From: Pseudoxanthomonas sp. PXM02
GTDB lineage: Bacteria; Pseudomonadota; Gammaproteobacteria; Xanthomonadales; Xanthomonadaceae
Direction of reading: 5' to 3'
DNA: 64,000 nucleotides
Assembly: GCF_014851805.1 (NCBI RefSeq)
Contig: NZ_JACVAK010000001.1
Span: 992,001-1,056,000 of the forward strand
Positions 32,671-42,356 of this stretch are shown here, piece by piece. Position numbers and translations under genes: made by a program. Each line of letters starts with the position of its first letter. The first letter of the stretch is position 1. The notes beneath the pieces are model-generated. The model was not told the origin of the DNA. It did not search any database and worked only from the letters and a program-made list of their open reading frames with translations.

Positions 32671-32691
32671 AAACGCCCCGCGGGCAGCGGA

Positions 32692-34086
32692 TCAACGTGC
32701 CGCAGGCGCGGCCAGCTGGTTCTGCTTGCGCACGATGCTCATCGCGATCTCCAGCGACTGCTCGTAGTTCAGGCGGGGATCGACGGTGGAGCGATACGCC
32801 CGTTCCAGATCCGCATCGGTGAGTTCGCGCGCACCGCCCGTGCACTCGGTGACGTCCTCACCCGTCAGCTCCAGGTGCACGCCGCCCAGGCGCGTACCGG
32901 CGGCGGCATGCAGGTCGAATGATTGCTCGACTTCGCTGCGCACATTGTCGAACCGGCGCGTCTTGAACCCGTTGCTCGTGCTTTCGGTATTGCCGTGCAT
33001 GGGGTCGCTGACCCACAGCACGCGGCGACCATCACGGCGTACCGCGTCGAGCAGCGGCGGCAACTTGTCGGCGATCTGCGCGGCGCCCATGCGGTGGATG
33101 AAGGTCAGGCGGCCAGCCTCGTCTTCCGGATTCAGCACGTCGATGAGGCGCAGCAGCTGGTCCGGCGTCACCGACGGGCCAACCTTGATGGCGATCGGAT
33201 TGCGCACGCCACGCAGGTACTCCACATGCGCGCCGTCAACGGCCGCAGTCCGCATGCCGATCCAGGGATAGTGCGTGCTGAGGTTGAACCAGCCCCACTG
33301 GCGCGGCACCTCGCGGGTCAGCGCTTCTTCGTATGGCAGCAGCAGTGCTTCGTGCGAGGTGTAGAAATCGATGCGGTTGAGGTTGTGCACCTCGGAGCCC
33401 GACAGCGTCTCCATGAACCTCACCGCATCGCCGATCGAGGCGACCATCTGCTGGTACTCGGCCGCCAGCGGCGAGTAGCCAACCCAGTTGAGATTCCAGT
33501 ACTCGGGATGGTGCAGGTCGGCGAAACCACCGTCGATCAGTGCGCGAACGAAATTCATCGTCATCGCCGAGCGCGCGTGCGCCTTGATCATGCGACGCGG
33601 ATCGGGCACGCGCGCTTCCGCCGTGAAATCGGGCGCATTGACCACATCGCCGCGATAACTGGGCAGCGTGACGCCATCACGCGTTTCGGTATCCGCCGAG
33701 CGCGGCTTGGCGTACTGGCCCGCGAAACGGCCGACCCGCACGACCGGCAGGCGCAGGCCGTGCACCAGCACCAGGCTCATCTGCAGCAGCACCTTGAGCC
33801 GGTTGGAGATCAGCCCGGATTCGCAGTCGCTGAAGTTCTCCGCACAGTCACCGCCCTGCAGCAGGAAGCGCTTACCCTCCTGCGCCTCGGCCAGCTGCTT
33901 CTTCAGCGAGAAGATCTCCCACGACGTCACCAGCGGTGGCAGTTGGCGCAGTTCGCCCAGCGCGGATTCCAGCGCCGTGGCGTCGGGATACGTCGGCATC
34001 TGCATCGCCGGCCGCGCGCGCCAGCTGTCCGGCGCCCAGTTGGGCGGCAGGGTGACGGCGCGCAGATTGCGATCGGACGGATTCAT
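32692..34086 (-). CDS. Class II 3-deoxy-7-phosphoheptulonate (DAHP) synthase
   Basis: A 464-residue enzyme for the first step of the shikimate pathway, joining phosphoenolpyruvate and erythrose 4-phosphate. It is the plant/actinobacterial type II form: FLLQGGDCAENFSDC near residue 80, RVGRFAGQYAKPRS, FYTSHEALLLPYE, and SDPMHGNTESTSNG with the metal ligands. Type II enzymes have feedback properties unlike AroF/G/H of E. coli. The start at 34086 has AGGAG upstream. The gene ends 21 bases from the convergent c-di-GMP gene and follows dsbB by 51 bases on the same strand. Confidence 0.95.
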   Translation of the reverse strand: MNPSDRNLRAVTLPPNWAPDSWRARPAMQMPTYPDATALESALGELRQLPPLVTSWEIFSLKKQLAEAQEGKRFLLQGGDCAENFSDCESGLISNRLKVLLQMSLVLVHGLRLPVVRVGRFAGQYAKPRSADTETRDGVTLPSYRGDVVNAPDFTAEARVPDPRRMIKAHARSAMTMNFVRALIDGGFADLHHPEYWNLNWVGYSPLAAEYQQMVASIGDAVRFMETLSGSEVHNLNRIDFYTSHEALLLPYEEALTREVPRQWGWFNLSTHYPWIGMRTAAVDGAHVEYLRGVRNPIAIKVGPSVTPDQLLRLIDVLNPEDEAGRLTFIHRMGAAQIADKLPPLLDAVRRDGRRVLWVSDPMHGNTESTSNGFKTRRFDNVRSEVEQSFDLHAAAGTRLGGVHLELTGEDVTECTGGARELTDADLERAYRSTVDPRLNYEQSLEIAMSIVRKQNQLAAPAAR

Positions 34087-34137
34087 GGTGGACTCCTGGC
34101 GGCCCACCATCGTGCCAGATTGGTGCGCCGCGTCAAA

Positions 34138-34653
34138 TCAGCGGAAGGTGGAGGTCCTGCGAGCGCGGAAGCCGATCCAGAGCGCCCAGATCGCCAGCAG
34201 CACGAACCACACCAGGCTCCACATGGGCATGGTCAGGCCGAGGAAACTCCAGTCGATCGTGCTGCAGTCGCCCTTGGCGGCGAGCACCTTCTGGACGACG
34301 CCCAACCAGGTGTTGTTCTCGATCATGTAGTCCCAGCCAGGACCACAGCTCGGCATCAGCGGCGGATACAGCTGCACCCATACGTGCTTGCCCGCGATAC
34401 CGATACCAGTCGCTGCCCCGAGGAACGCCAGCACCCCGTATACACGCCGTCCGCCCGCCTTCCTCGGCCCATGCAGCGCACCCAGCAGGAACAGCACGCC
34501 GGTCGCGGCGAATGCCAATCGCTGGAAGATGCAGAACGGGCACGGCTCAAGCTGGTGGGCGAACTGTACGTACAGCGCGTAGCCGAGCAGGCCTGCGCAG
34601 ATCGCGAAACCCAGGAAGCACTGCGCGCGGAAACTCCAGCGAAGAGGATTCAT
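34138..34653 (-). CDS. dsbB: Disulfide bond formation protein B
   Basis: A 171-residue inner membrane quinone reductase that re-oxidises DsbA. It has four transmembrane helices and both redox pairs: C38-C41 (EPCPFCIFQR) in the first periplasmic loop, and C103/C130 (PSCGPG ... KGDC) in the second. The arginine that contacts quinone follows the first pair (FQR). Length is normal. It lies between rplQ, which has its own terminator, and the DAHP synthase gene; a weak ribosome binding site makes the start slightly uncertain. Confidence 0.95.
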   Translation of the reverse strand: MNPLRWSFRAQCFLGFAICAGLLGYALYVQFAHQLEPCPFCIFQRLAFAATGVLFLLGALHGPRKAGGRRVYGVLAFLGAATGIGIAGKHVWVQLYPPLMPSCGPGWDYMIENNTWLGVVQKVLAAKGDCSTIDWSFLGLTMPMWSLVWFVLLAIWALWIGFRARRTSTFR

Positions 34654-34758
34654 TGGTACCGGTAGCGTGAGGTCTTGTCCGCATTATCCATGCGAGGCAG
34701 GTCGCGCGTCACCCTGCGACGGTTTGCCGCGTGTGCCGCAATCGCGCGAGGCACAGAA

Positions 34759-34788
34759 GCAAAAACCCCGGCATGGGCCGGGGTTTCT
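34759..34788 (-). terminator. Terminator of the ribosomal protein block, after rplQ
   Basis: On the minus strand: AAACCCCGGC, 4-base loop, GCCGGGGTTTTT (stem 34763-34786), ending in five T then GCTTC. It lies about 25 bases beyond the rplQ stop and is the 3' boundary of the alpha operon. Confidence 0.92.
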
Positions 34789-34810
34789 GGTGTCTTACGG
34801 GGAGCGGGGC

Positions 34811-35185
34811 TTACTCGGCCGCCGCTTCCGGACGATCGACCAGCTCGACGTACGCCATCGGGGCGTTGTCGCCGGCACGGAAGCCGCACTTCAGGATGCG
34901 CAGGTAGCCACCCGGACGCGACTGGTAGCGCGGGCCGAGGGTGGTGAACAGCGTGCCGACGGCTTCCTTGTCACGCAGGCGGGCGAAGGCGAGGCGGCGG
35001 TTGGCGACGCCATCGATCTTGCCGAGGGTGATCAGCGGCTCGGCGACGCGGCGCAGTTCCTTGGCCTTCGGCAGGGTGGTCTTGATCAGGCCGTGCTTGA
35101 TGAGCGAGGCAGCCATGTTGCGGAACATCGCTTCGCGATGGGCGCTGGTGCGGTTGAACTTGCGACCGGCTTTCTGGTGGCGCAT
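34811..35185 (-). CDS. rplQ: 50S ribosomal protein L17
   Basis: A 124-residue ribosomal protein at the peptide exit region of the 50S subunit, last gene of the alpha operon. The start [20 protein letters not shown] is the canonical L17 N-terminus, with AGGAA upstream at normal spacing. The reading frame extends farther upstream but without L17 similarity. Unusually, it is separated from rpoA by 192 bases that contain a strong hairpin, so its dose relative to rpoA may be adjusted. A classic terminator follows. Confidence 0.97.
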   Translation of the reverse strand: MRHQKAGRKFNRTSAHREAMFRNMAASLIKHGLIKTTLPKAKELRRVAEPLITLGKIDGVANRRLAFARLRDKEAVGTLFTTLGPRYQSRPGGYLRILKCGFRAGDNAPMAYVELVDRPEAAAE

Positions 35186-35340
35186 GGGTTGGATTCCTAG
35201 TGAATGATGGGACGTTGGATTTCGCTGTCGCCGTCCTGGCGTCGTAACAGTGGACTGCGGGTGGTCCGGACCGGCCATCCTTGACCGGAGCGTCGCGGGC
35301 CTTCAGGTCCGTCGACGAGGTACTGCGCTTGAAACAGCGG

Positions 35341-35364
35341 AACTCCCGCGCGAACGCGGGAGTT
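35341..35364 (-). other. Strong hairpin in the rpoA-rplQ spacer
   Basis: Perfect 10-bp stem AACTCCCGCG / CGCGGGAGTT around a CGAA loop (on the transcribed strand a UUCG tetraloop), 14 bases after the rpoA stop. No T-run follows (CCGCTGTTTC), so it is more likely an mRNA-stability or processing element than a full terminator. Confidence 0.7.
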
Positions 35365-35377
35365 CCTTGTTACTTCA

Positions 35378-36376
35378 TCAGCCGAGCATGCCGTGCTGGG
35401 CGACACCGGCCGGCGGCCAGTTCTCCAGCTTCATGCCCAGGGACAGACCACGCTGTGCCAGGACTTCCTTGATCTCGGTCAGCGACTTCTTGCCGAGGTT
35501 CGGGGTCTTGAGCAGTTCGACTTCCGTCTTCTGGATCAGGTCGCCGATGTAGTAGATGCTCTCGGCCTTCAGGCAGTTGGCCGAACGTACCGTCAGCTCC
35601 AGGTCGTCGATCGGGCGCAGCAGCACCGGATCCACGCCGCTGGCAGCCTGCTTCGGTGCGCCGCGGTCGCGGTGCGTGAAGTCACCGAACACCGACAGCT
35701 GGTCGCTGAGGATGTCGGCGGCGGTGCGCACGGCTTCCTCGGCGTCGATCGTGCCGTTGGTTTCGATGTCCAGGACCAGCTTGTCCAGGTCGGTGCGCTG
35801 CTCGACGCGCGCGGCTTCCACCGCGTACGCGACGCGGCGTACCGGCGAGAACGAGGCGTCCAGCACCAGGCGACCGATCGCACGGGTTTCTTCGTCCGGA
35901 CGACGACGGGCGGCGGCCGGCTGGTAGCCGAAACCACGCTCGATCTTCAGGCGCATGTTCAGCGCCGTGTCCTTGGTCAGGTTGCAGATGACCAGTTCCG
36001 GATTCAGGATTTCGACGTTGTGGTCGGTCTTGATGTCGCCGGCGGTGACCACGCCCGGGCCCTGCTTGGCCAGGCTCAGCGTGGAGGAGTCGCCGCTATG
36101 GATGCGGATGGCCACATCCTTCAGGTTCAACAGCACTTCCAGCACGTCTTCCTGCATGCCTTCGATGGTGCTGTATTCGTGCAGCACGCCATCGATCTCG
36201 ACTTCGGTGATCGCGAAGCCGGGGATCGACGACAGCAGCACGCGGCGCAACGCATTGCCGAGCGTATGGCCGTAACCACGCTCCAGCGGTTCGATGACCA
36301 CCTTCGCGCGATTGCCGGTCAGGCGCTCGATCTGCGGGCCGCGGGGGCGCAGCACTTGCTGAGTAATACCCGTCAT
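35378..36376 (-). CDS. rpoA: RNA polymerase alpha subunit
   Basis: A 332-residue subunit that dimerises to nucleate RNA polymerase assembly and contacts promoter UP elements and activators. The N-terminal assembly domain includes [20 protein letters not shown]. The linker is about residues 233-250. The C-terminal DNA-binding domain has [20 protein letters not shown] with the conserved asparagine/lysine contacts and [13 protein letters not shown]. Size is as expected for xanthomonads. It lies 50 bases after rpsD on the same transcript. Confidence 0.98.
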   Translation of the reverse strand: MTGITQQVLRPRGPQIERLTGNRAKVVIEPLERGYGHTLGNALRRVLLSSIPGFAITEVEIDGVLHEYSTIEGMQEDVLEVLLNLKDVAIRIHSGDSSTLSLAKQGPGVVTAGDIKTDHNVEILNPELVICNLTKDTALNMRLKIERGFGYQPAAARRRPDEETRAIGRLVLDASFSPVRRVAYAVEAARVEQRTDLDKLVLDIETNGTIDAEEAVRTAADILSDQLSVFGDFTHRDRGAPKQAASGVDPVLLRPIDDLELTVRSANCLKAESIYYIGDLIQKTEVELLKTPNLGKKSLTEIKEVLAQRGLSLGMKLENWPPAGVAQHGMLG

Positions 36377-36426
36377 GTTGCTTTGTCTCCTGCGGTCCCC
36401 CGGTCGCCCGGGGGTGCGTGAATGAA

Positions 36427-37056
36427 TTACTTCGAGTACAACTCGACGATCAGCGCTTCGTTGATGTCGGCGGGCAGGTCCGAACGCGCCGGAACCGCCT
36501 TGAACACGCCGCTGAACTTCTTCGCGTCGACTTCAACCCACGACGGGTTCAGGTCGAGCTGCTCGGCAACCGTCAGCGACTCCTGCACGCGGAGCTGCTT
36601 CTGGGCCTTCTCGGACAGCGCGATCGCATCACCGGCCTTGACCTGGTAGGACGGCAGGTTGACCGGCTTGCCGTTGACCAGCACGCCACGGTGCGAGACC
36701 AGCTGGCGAGCGGCCGGACGGGTCACGGCGAAGCCCATGCGGTAGATGACGTTGTCGAGACGGGTTTCCAGCAGCTGCAGCAGGTTCTCGCCGGTGTTGC
36801 CCTTCTTGGTCGAGGCCTTCTTGTAGTAGTTGCGGAACTGACGCTCCAGCAGGCCGTAGATACGCTTGACCTTCTGCTTTTCACGCAGCTGGGTGGCGTA
36901 GTCGGACAGCTTGCCCTTGCGGGCGGTGGCGCCGTGCTGGCCGGGCTTCTGCTCCAGCTTGCACTTGGAGTCCAGCGCACGGGCCGGGCTCTTGAGCGAC
37001 AGGTCGGCGCCCTCGCGGCGCGCGAGCTTACAGGTAGGACCGATATAACGAGCCAT
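36427..37056 (-). CDS. rpsD: 30S ribosomal protein S4
   Basis: A 209-residue primary 16S rRNA-binding protein that starts assembly of the 30S body. In E. coli it represses translation of its own alpha operon by binding the rpsM leader. The N-terminus [20 protein letters not shown] and the S4 RNA-binding fold ([20 protein letters not shown]) are typical. Only one cysteine is retained near the N-terminus, so there is no zinc-binding set. It is 14 bases downstream of rpsK. Confidence 0.98.
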   Translation of the reverse strand: MARYIGPTCKLARREGADLSLKSPARALDSKCKLEQKPGQHGATARKGKLSDYATQLREKQKVKRIYGLLERQFRNYYKKASTKKGNTGENLLQLLETRLDNVIYRMGFAVTRPAARQLVSHRGVLVNGKPVNLPSYQVKAGDAIALSEKAQKQLRVQESLTVAEQLDLNPSWVEVDAKKFSGVFKAVPARSDLPADINEALIVELYSK

Positions 37057-37070
37057 TTCTTATCGCCCCC

Positions 37071-37463
37071 TTAGACGCGACGCTTTTTCGGCGGACGGCA
37101 CCCGTTGTGCGGGATCGGCGTCACGTCGATGATGTTGGTGATCTTGTAGCCCACGTTGTTCAACGAACGCACGGCCGACTCACGACCCGGACCCGGGCCC
37201 TTGATGCGGACTTCCAGCGACTTCACGCCATAGTCCAGAGCGGCACGGCCGGCCTTTTCGGCAGCGACCTGCGCCGCGAACGGCGTGGACTTGCGGGAAC
37301 CGCGGAAACCGGCACCACCCGAGGTCGCCCACGAGAGCGCATTGCCCTGGCGGTCGGTGATGGTGACGATGGTGTTGTTGAAAGAAGCGTGGACGTGGGC
37401 AACGCCATCGGTGATGACGCGCTTGATCTTCTTCTTGACTTTGGCAGCAGCTGGCTTGGCCAT
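37071..37463 (-). CDS. rpsK: 30S ribosomal protein S11
   Basis: A 130-residue platform protein of the small subunit that lines the mRNA exit channel. Conserved segments: [20 protein letters not shown] (shifted slightly from E. coli), [20 protein letters not shown] and the C-terminal [12 protein letters not shown]. It lies between rpsM and rpsD with short spacers, in the standard alpha-operon order. Confidence 0.98.
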   Translation of the reverse strand: MAKPAAAKVKKKIKRVITDGVAHVHASFNNTIVTITDRQGNALSWATSGGAGFRGSRKSTPFAAQVAAEKAGRAALDYGVKSLEVRIKGPGPGRESAVRSLNNVGYKITNIIDVTPIPHNGCRPPKKRRV

Positions 37464-37475
37464 GATGGTCGCCCC

Positions 37476-37832
37476 TTACTTCTTGATGGCTTTGCGCGGA
37501 CCCTTGCGGGTGCGGGCATTGGTGCGGGTGCGCTGGCCACGCAGCGGCAGGCCGCGACGGTGGCGCAGACCGCGATAGCAACCCAGATCCATCAGGCGCT
37601 TGATCGCGATGCCGACTTCACGGCGCAGGTCGCCCTCGACCACGTACTTACCGACTTCGGCGCGCAAGCGCTCGACTTCCGGCTCCGACAGGTCGCGGAT
37701 CTTGGTGGTCGATACGACGCCAGCGGCTTCGCAGACCTTCTTGGAACGGGTACGGCCAATGCCGTAGATGCTTTGCAAACCGACCCAGACATGCTTCTGG
37801 GCAGGCAGGTTGACACCTGCAATACGCGCCAT
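37476..37832 (-). CDS. rpsM: 30S ribosomal protein S13
   Basis: A 118-residue head protein of the small subunit that contacts tRNA and bridges to L5. The start at 37832 ([20 protein letters not shown]) is canonical, with GGAGAG upstream; a TTG-type extension upstream is not needed. The C-terminal tail is basic ([17 protein letters not shown]). It is the first gene of the alpha cluster, preceded by a 340-base leader instead of rpmJ. Confidence 0.98.
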   Translation of the reverse strand: MARIAGVNLPAQKHVWVGLQSIYGIGRTRSKKVCEAAGVVSTTKIRDLSEPEVERLRAEVGKYVVEGDLRREVGIAIKRLMDLGCYRGLRHRRGLPLRGQRTRTNARTRKGPRKAIKK

Positions 37833-38172
37833 GACGCGGCTCTCCAACTGTGAGTATTGGCCCGTGTACGGTCATCCCGGGCGGGATTCGCGCAGACAGG
37901 CGGAGTGAACTGGAAATTCTAACAAGATCCGGTGTTTACAGGAAGCCCGTGCCGGCGGAGCCGACAGCGGACCGGCATGGGGAGTGTGCCCATGCTCCGG
38001 CGCCGAAGCCTGCCTGGTGGAGAACCGGGGTTTCCCCCTGCTCTCCCCGCCCGCGCTACTCTGGCGCGGGACTGGCTGGCTCACACCCCCGCACCGGATC
38101 GCTGCGGGGGCCGCCCATCTAAGTCAGCCGGCCATGAGGGCCGGACTGGTGCGGGAAGCCCGCGATTATACC
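37833..38172 (-). other. Leader/spacer secY-rpsM with hairpins; rpmJ absent
   Basis: A 340-base gap where rpmJ is often found; no L36-like frame with its CxxC motif exists on the minus strand. Transcribed as RNA it contains at least three stems: CCCCCGCA/TGCGGGGG (38086-38110), CCGGCC/GGCCGG (38128-38144) and CCGCGC/GCGCGG (38051-38069). The position matches the alpha-operon leader bound by S4 in E. coli, so this may be a translational-control leader of a different sequence. Confidence 0.55.
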
Positions 38173-38193
38173 TCAGCCGCGGGGGGCAAGACC
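38165..38193 (-). promoter_or_regulatory. Candidate internal promoter for the alpha genes
   Basis: A perfect TATAAT on the minus strand (38170-38165), three bases after the secY stop, with a poor -35 (GGTCTT) at 17 bases. It would produce a leader of about 325 bases before rpsM. Confidence 0.45.
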
Positions 38194-39534
38194 GCCCCGC
38201 GAACCGCCCTTCAGATTGGCCTTCTTCAGCAGGCTCTCGTACTGGTGCGACATCAGGTGCGCCTGGATCTGCGCAATGAAGTCCATCACCACCACCACCA
38301 CGATCAGCAGCGACGTGCCGCCGAAGTAGAACGAGGTGTTCAGCTGCGTGCGCATCACTTCGGGCAGCAGGCAGACTGCGACCAGGTACATAGAACCGAT
38401 CGCCGTCAGGCGCGTCAGCACGCCGTCGACGTAGTCGGCCGTGGCCTTGCCGGGACGGATGCCCGGAATCAGCGCACCCGACTTTTTCAGGTTCTCGGCC
38501 GTTTCCTGCGAGTTGAACACCAGCGCCGTGTAGAAGAACGCGAAGCCGATGATCATCGCCGCGAACACGATCATGTGCAGCGGCTCACCTGGAGCCAGCG
38601 CATTGGAGATGCGCTGCAGCCACGTCGTCGCGCCACTGTTCTGGCCGGACCACATCGCCAGCGTGGCCGGGAAGGCCAGGATGCTGGAGGCGAAGATCGG
38701 CGGGATCACGCCAGCCATGTTGAGCTTCAGCGGCAGGAACGAGGTCTGGTTCATGTACGCGTTGCGACCGCCCTGGCGGCGCGCGTAATTCACCGTGATC
38801 CGTCGCTGTCCGCGCTCCACGAACACCACCAGGAACGTGAACGCCAGCACCACCACAGCAATGATCAGCAACGAGATGAAGCTCAGCGTGCCGTCGCGGA
38901 AGGCACCGACGGTCTGGATGACCGCACCCGGCAGGCCCGCGACGATACCCGCGAAGATGATCAGCGAAACACCGTTGCCGATACCGCGCTCGGTGACCTG
39001 CTCGCCGATCCACATCAGGAAGATGGTACCGGCCGTCAGCGCTACGACGGCCGTCAGCACGAAGCCCATGCCCGGCGCGTAGACCACCGGCATACCGCCC
39101 GGTGCAACCTGGTTCTGCAGCGCGGTGGCGATACTGCCGCCTTGCACGATCGCCAGCAGCACTGCGCCGATGCGCGAGTACTGGGTGATCTTGCGACGAC
39201 CGGACTCGCCTTCCTTCTGCAGCGCCTTCAGGCTGGGGAAGATGTGAACGCCCAGCTGCATCACGATCGACGCCGAGATGTAGGGCATGACGTTCAGCGC
39301 GAAGATGCTGAAACGGTGCAGGGCGCCGCCCGAGAACATGTTGAACATGTCCACGATGCCGCCGCCCTGCGCCTGCATCATCGCAAGCATGGCATCGGGA
39401 TTGACGCCCGGGACCGGGATGAAACAGCCGATCCGGTAGACGATCAGCGCACCCAGGACGAACAGCAGGCGCTGGCGGAGTTCGGTGAACTTGCCTGCGC
39501 CTGCCAGTGCACCGGCGGCATTACCCTGCGCCAT
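38173..39534 (-). CDS. secY: Protein translocase subunit SecY
   Basis: A 453-residue channel-forming subunit of the SecYEG translocon, with ten transmembrane helices. Characteristic segments: [20 protein letters not shown] (first helix), the plug region around [20 protein letters not shown], and the cytoplasmic loop [20 protein letters not shown] (the ribosome and SecA docking loops). The start at 39534 ([20 protein letters not shown]) is the family start; the longer frame upstream overlaps rplO. It follows rplO by seven bases. Confidence 0.98.
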   Translation of the reverse strand: MAQGNAAGALAGAGKFTELRQRLLFVLGALIVYRIGCFIPVPGVNPDAMLAMMQAQGGGIVDMFNMFSGGALHRFSIFALNVMPYISASIVMQLGVHIFPSLKALQKEGESGRRKITQYSRIGAVLLAIVQGGSIATALQNQVAPGGMPVVYAPGMGFVLTAVVALTAGTIFLMWIGEQVTERGIGNGVSLIIFAGIVAGLPGAVIQTVGAFRDGTLSFISLLIIAVVVLAFTFLVVFVERGQRRITVNYARRQGGRNAYMNQTSFLPLKLNMAGVIPPIFASSILAFPATLAMWSGQNSGATTWLQRISNALAPGEPLHMIVFAAMIIGFAFFYTALVFNSQETAENLKKSGALIPGIRPGKATADYVDGVLTRLTAIGSMYLVAVCLLPEVMRTQLNTSFYFGGTSLLIVVVVVMDFIAQIQAHLMSHQYESLLKKANLKGGSRGGLAPRG

Positions 39535-39541
39535 GCGTCCG

Positions 39542-39979
39542 TTACTCCTGCACGCTGCCGCCGGCAGCCTCGATGGCGGCCTTGGCACCGGCCGTGGCGG
39601 CCACGCCCTTCAGCACGAACTTCTTGGTCAGCTCGCCCTTCTTGACGATCTTGGCGCGCTTGGCGGTGCTGGGCACCAGCTTGGCGGCACGCAGCGCAGC
39701 GAAGTCGATCTCGCCGGCTTCCAGCTTCTCGAGCTGGTACGACAGCACTTCGGCGCAATCCAGCTTCAGCTTGGAGCGGAAACCGACCTTCGGCAGACGC
39801 TTGATCAGCGGCATCTGGCCGCCTTCGAACTTCGCCTTGATCTTGCCCTTACCGGCGCGGGCGAACGAACCCTTGTGACCGCGGCCCGCGGTCTTGCCCA
39901 GGCCGGAACCGATACCACGGCCGACGCGAGTGCGTTCGGTGCGGGCGCCATCGGCGGGCTTCAGTGTGTTGAGACGCAT
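39542..39979 (-). CDS. rplO: 50S ribosomal protein L15
   Basis: A 145-residue late-assembly protein of the large subunit. The long glycine-rich N-terminal extension ([20 protein letters not shown]) that penetrates the rRNA core is present, followed by the L15/L18e fold. It sits between rpmD and secY with near-zero spacing, in standard spc order. Confidence 0.98.
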   Translation of the reverse strand: MRLNTLKPADGARTERTRVGRGIGSGLGKTAGRGHKGSFARAGKGKIKAKFEGGQMPLIKRLPKVGFRSKLKLDCAEVLSYQLEKLEAGEIDFAALRAAKLVPSTAKRAKIVKKGELTKKFVLKGVAATAGAKAAIEAAGGSVQE

Positions 39980-39984
39980 GTTGA

Positions 39985-40176
39985 TTACTCCTCGACCTTG
40001 ACGAGGTAGTGAACCTTGGCGATCAGACCGCGCACCTGCGGGCTGTCCTTCAGTTCACGCACATCGTTGAGCTTGTTCAGGCCCAGCGCCTTCACCGACA
40101 GGCGGTGACGCGACTGGGAACCACGCAGGCCGCGCACCAGGCGCACCTTGACGGTCTTGTTGGACTCATTAGCCAT
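39985..40176 (-). CDS. rpmD: 50S ribosomal protein L30
   Basis: A 63-residue protein. The start at 40176 ([20 protein letters not shown]) overlaps the end of rpsE by eight bases, so translation is probably coupled. The core L30 motif ([20 protein letters not shown]) is clear. An upstream extension of the frame lies inside rpsE and is not used. Confidence 0.96.
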   Translation of the reverse strand: MANESNKTVKVRLVRGLRGSQSRHRLSVKALGLNKLNDVRELKDSPQVRGLIAKVHYLVKVEE

Positions 40177-40711
40177 TGAGGAGTTCCTCCACCTTCTTGC
40201 CGCGCTTGGCCGCAATGCGGGTCGGCGACTGCATGTCGCTCAGGCCCTTCAGCGTGGCGCGCACCAGGTTGATCGGGTTGCGCGAACCGACGGCCTTGGC
40301 CAGCACGTTCTTCACGCCCACCGCTTCCAGCACGGCGCGCATGGCGCCGCCGGCGATCACGCCCGTACCTTCCGACGCCGGCTGCATGAACACGCGCGCC
40401 GCGCCGTGGCCGGCCTTCACCGGATGCCACAGGGTGCCATTGTTCAGATCGACGTTCAGCATGCCCTTGCGGGCATATTCCATCGACTTCTGGATGGCGA
40501 CCGGCACTTCGCGTGCCTTGCCGTAGCCGAAACCGATCTTGCCGTTGCCGTCACCCACCACCGTCAGTGCGGTGAAGGTGAACTGGCGACCGCCCTTGAC
40601 GGTCTTGCTGACGCGGTTGACCGCGACCAGCTTCTCGATCATGCCGTCGTCGACTTTCTCTTCGCGGTTACGGTCGCGATCGCGACCTCGCGACTGACGT
40701 TCTTCTGCCAT
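40169..40711 (-). CDS. rpsE: 30S ribosomal protein S5
   Basis: A 180-residue protein at the mRNA entry and decoding-accuracy region; mutations here alter fidelity and spectinomycin response. An arginine-rich N-terminal tail ([20 protein letters not shown]) is longer than in E. coli. The double-stranded-RNA-binding-like and S5 C-terminal domains follow ([20 protein letters not shown]). It overlaps rpmD by eight bases, but is separated from rplR by 156 bases with two hairpins. Confidence 0.97.
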   Translation of the reverse strand: MAEERQSRGRDRDRNREEKVDDGMIEKLVAVNRVSKTVKGGRQFTFTALTVVGDGNGKIGFGYGKAREVPVAIQKSMEYARKGMLNVDLNNGTLWHPVKAGHGAARVFMQPASEGTGVIAGGAMRAVLEAVGVKNVLAKAVGSRNPINLVRATLKGLSDMQSPTRIAAKRGKKVEELLNG

Positions 40712-40810
40712 TGCTTGAATTCCTTGGTTGTTGAGGTATGTACGGCTTGGCCGCTTATGGTTGTGGTGTGGAGCGGTGACGCAACGGCCGCTGCAGAAGA
40801 GCGACCGTGC

Positions 40811-40861
40811 CCGGCGCTACCCGCGCCGGCAGGTCAAGGCATGGGGTCGCCCCCATGCCTT
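40811..40861 (-). other. Two hairpins in the rplR-rpsE spacer
   Basis: On the minus strand, an 11-bp perfect stem (AAGGCATGGGG / CCCCATGCCTT, 40836-40861) is followed by CCGGCGC/GCGCCGG (40811-40829). No T-run follows either, so these look like processing or partial attenuation structures within the spc operon. They start about seven bases after the rplR stop. Confidence 0.65.
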
Positions 40862-40867
40862 TCAAGA

Positions 40868-41224
40868 TTAGAACTGCAGGCCGCCTTCGCGGGCCGCGTC
40901 GGCCAGGGCCTTGATGCGGCCGTGGTAGCGGTAACCCGAGCGGTCGAACGCGATCTTCTCGATGCCTTCGGCCTTGGCGCGCTCGGCGATGACCTTGCCC
41001 ACGCGGGCAGCGGCATCGCTGTTCTTGCCGTTCTTCAGGCCATCCTTCACATCGGCCTGCAGCGTGTTGGCCGACGCGATGACCTTCGAGCCATCGGCGG
41101 TGAACAACTGGGCGTAGATGTGCTGGCCGGTGCGCAGCACCGACAGGCGCGGCACGCCGAGTTCGCGGATGTGCGCGCGGGTCGACTTGGCACGGCGCAG
41201 GCGGGCGGTGTTCTTGATGCTCAT
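40868..41224 (-). CDS. rplR: 50S ribosomal protein L18
   Basis: A 118-residue 5S rRNA-binding protein, forming the central protuberance with L5 and L25. N-terminal basic tail ([20 protein letters not shown]) and the L18 core ([20 protein letters not shown]) with the C-terminal [20 protein letters not shown]. Spaced 29 bases after rplF. Confidence 0.97.
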   Translation of the reverse strand: MSIKNTARLRRAKSTRAHIRELGVPRLSVLRTGQHIYAQLFTADGSKVIASANTLQADVKDGLKNGKNSDAAARVGKVIAERAKAEGIEKIAFDRSGYRYHGRIKALADAAREGGLQF

Positions 41225-41253
41225 GATCTGGTTCCTCGAAGCCGAAAGCCCGG

Positions 41254-41781
41254 TTAGGCCTTCTTCGCTTCCTTGCGGATGATGGTTTCGTCGGAGTACT
41301 TCACGCCCTTGCCCTTGTAGGGTTCCGGCGGACGGAAACCGCGGATCTTGGCGGCCACTTCACCAACGCGCTGCTTGTCGGCGCCCTGCACCAGGATTTC
41401 GGTCTGGGTCGGGGTGACGATGGTGATGCCTTCCGGCGTCTTGAACAGGATCGGGTGGGAGAAACCCAGCGACAGGTTCAGGTCCTTGCCCTGCATCGCG
41501 GCGCGGTAACCCACGCCGACCAGCTCGAGCTTGCGCTCGAAACCGTCCGAGACGCCCTTGACCATGTTGGCCAGGATCGCGCGGATGGTGCCGGTGATGG
41601 CGTCGTCGGCCGGGGTGACCGGCGACAGGTTTACCGTACCGTTGTCGACGTTCAGTTCGACGCCGGCCGGCTTGGCGATGGACAGGGTGCCCTTCGGGCC
41701 CTTGACGTTGAGGGTTTCACCCTGGGCATTCAGTTCGACGCCCTTGGGGAGATTGATCGGCTTCTTGGCTACGCGGGACAT
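41254..41781 (-). CDS. rplF: 50S ribosomal protein L6
   Basis: A 175-residue protein near the factor-binding site of the 50S subunit. It has two repeated L6 domains. The start at 41781 ([20 protein letters not shown]) is the family N-terminus, and the C-terminal [20 protein letters not shown] is highly conserved. An upstream extension of the frame overlaps rpsH and is excluded. Confidence 0.98.
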   Translation of the reverse strand: MSRVAKKPINLPKGVELNAQGETLNVKGPKGTLSIAKPAGVELNVDNGTVNLSPVTPADDAITGTIRAILANMVKGVSDGFERKLELVGVGYRAAMQGKDLNLSLGFSHPILFKTPEGITIVTPTQTEILVQGADKQRVGEVAAKIRGFRPPEPYKGKGVKYSDETIIRKEAKKA

Positions 41782-41797
41782 GTCTGGGCTCCTTCGC

Positions 41798-42196
41798 TTA
41801 GGCCACGAAGCACAGGACTTCACCACCCACGCCGGCCGCACGGGCCTGCGCATCGGTCATGATGCCCTTCGAGGTGGAGATGATGGCGACGCCCAGGCCA
41901 CCGAGGACCTTGGGCAGCTCGGCCTTGCCACGGTACTGGCGCAGGCCCGAACGGGACACGCGGCTCAGCTTCTCGATGACCGGCTTGCCTTCGAAATACT
42001 TCAGGACGATCTCGAGCTCGGCCTTGTTGTTCTCGGTCTTCGTCACGCGGACGTCGCCGACATAGCCTTCCGCCTTGAGGACGTTGGCGATCGAGGTCTT
42101 GATCTTGGAGGACGGCATCTTCACCGTCGGCTTGCCAACAGCGGCGGCATTGCGAATGCGCACCAGCATGTCGGCGATGGGATCAGTCATGCTCAT
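41798..42196 (-). CDS. rpsH: 30S ribosomal protein S8
   Basis: A 132-residue primary 16S rRNA-binding protein; in E. coli it is the translational repressor of the spc operon. The start at 42196 ([20 protein letters not shown]) is preferred, with an internal ATG six bases later. The C-terminal motif [20 protein letters not shown] is conserved. It is separated from rpsN by 204 bases of structured spacer, which is not the usual tight spacing. Confidence 0.97.
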   Translation of the reverse strand: MSMTDPIADMLVRIRNAAAVGKPTVKMPSSKIKTSIANVLKAEGYVGDVRVTKTENNKAELEIVLKYFEGKPVIEKLSRVSRSGLRQYRGKAELPKVLGGLGVAIISTSKGIMTDAQARAAGVGGEVLCFVA

Positions 42197-42330
42197 TAGA
42201 GTCTGCCTTATGAGTAGCACCGATATCCGCTTTCGCGAAAATCTTGTGTTGTCCCTGGAATCCCCCAGGCGGGCGGCCGGTTCCCCGACCCTCCCCCGGC
42301 CAAGCCGCGGGAGCCGAACATTGTACAACA

Positions 42331-42356
42331 ACAAGTCCGGCATGTGCCGGACTTGT
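42331..42356 (-). other. Terminator-like hairpin in the rpsN-rpsH spacer
   Basis: A perfect 12-bp stem ACAAGTCCGGCA / TGCCGGACTTGT with a 2-base loop, followed on the minus strand by TTGTTGTAC. A second, imperfect stem (GGGGAGCCCG with CGGGCGCCCC) lies at 42369-42392. This would partly block transcription into rpsH unless read through. Confidence 0.65.

Noticed and set aside
37833-38172. A hidden rpmJ gene in the secY-rpsM gap
   Set aside because: No minus-strand frame encodes an L36-like sequence; the only ATG frames give short unrelated peptides.
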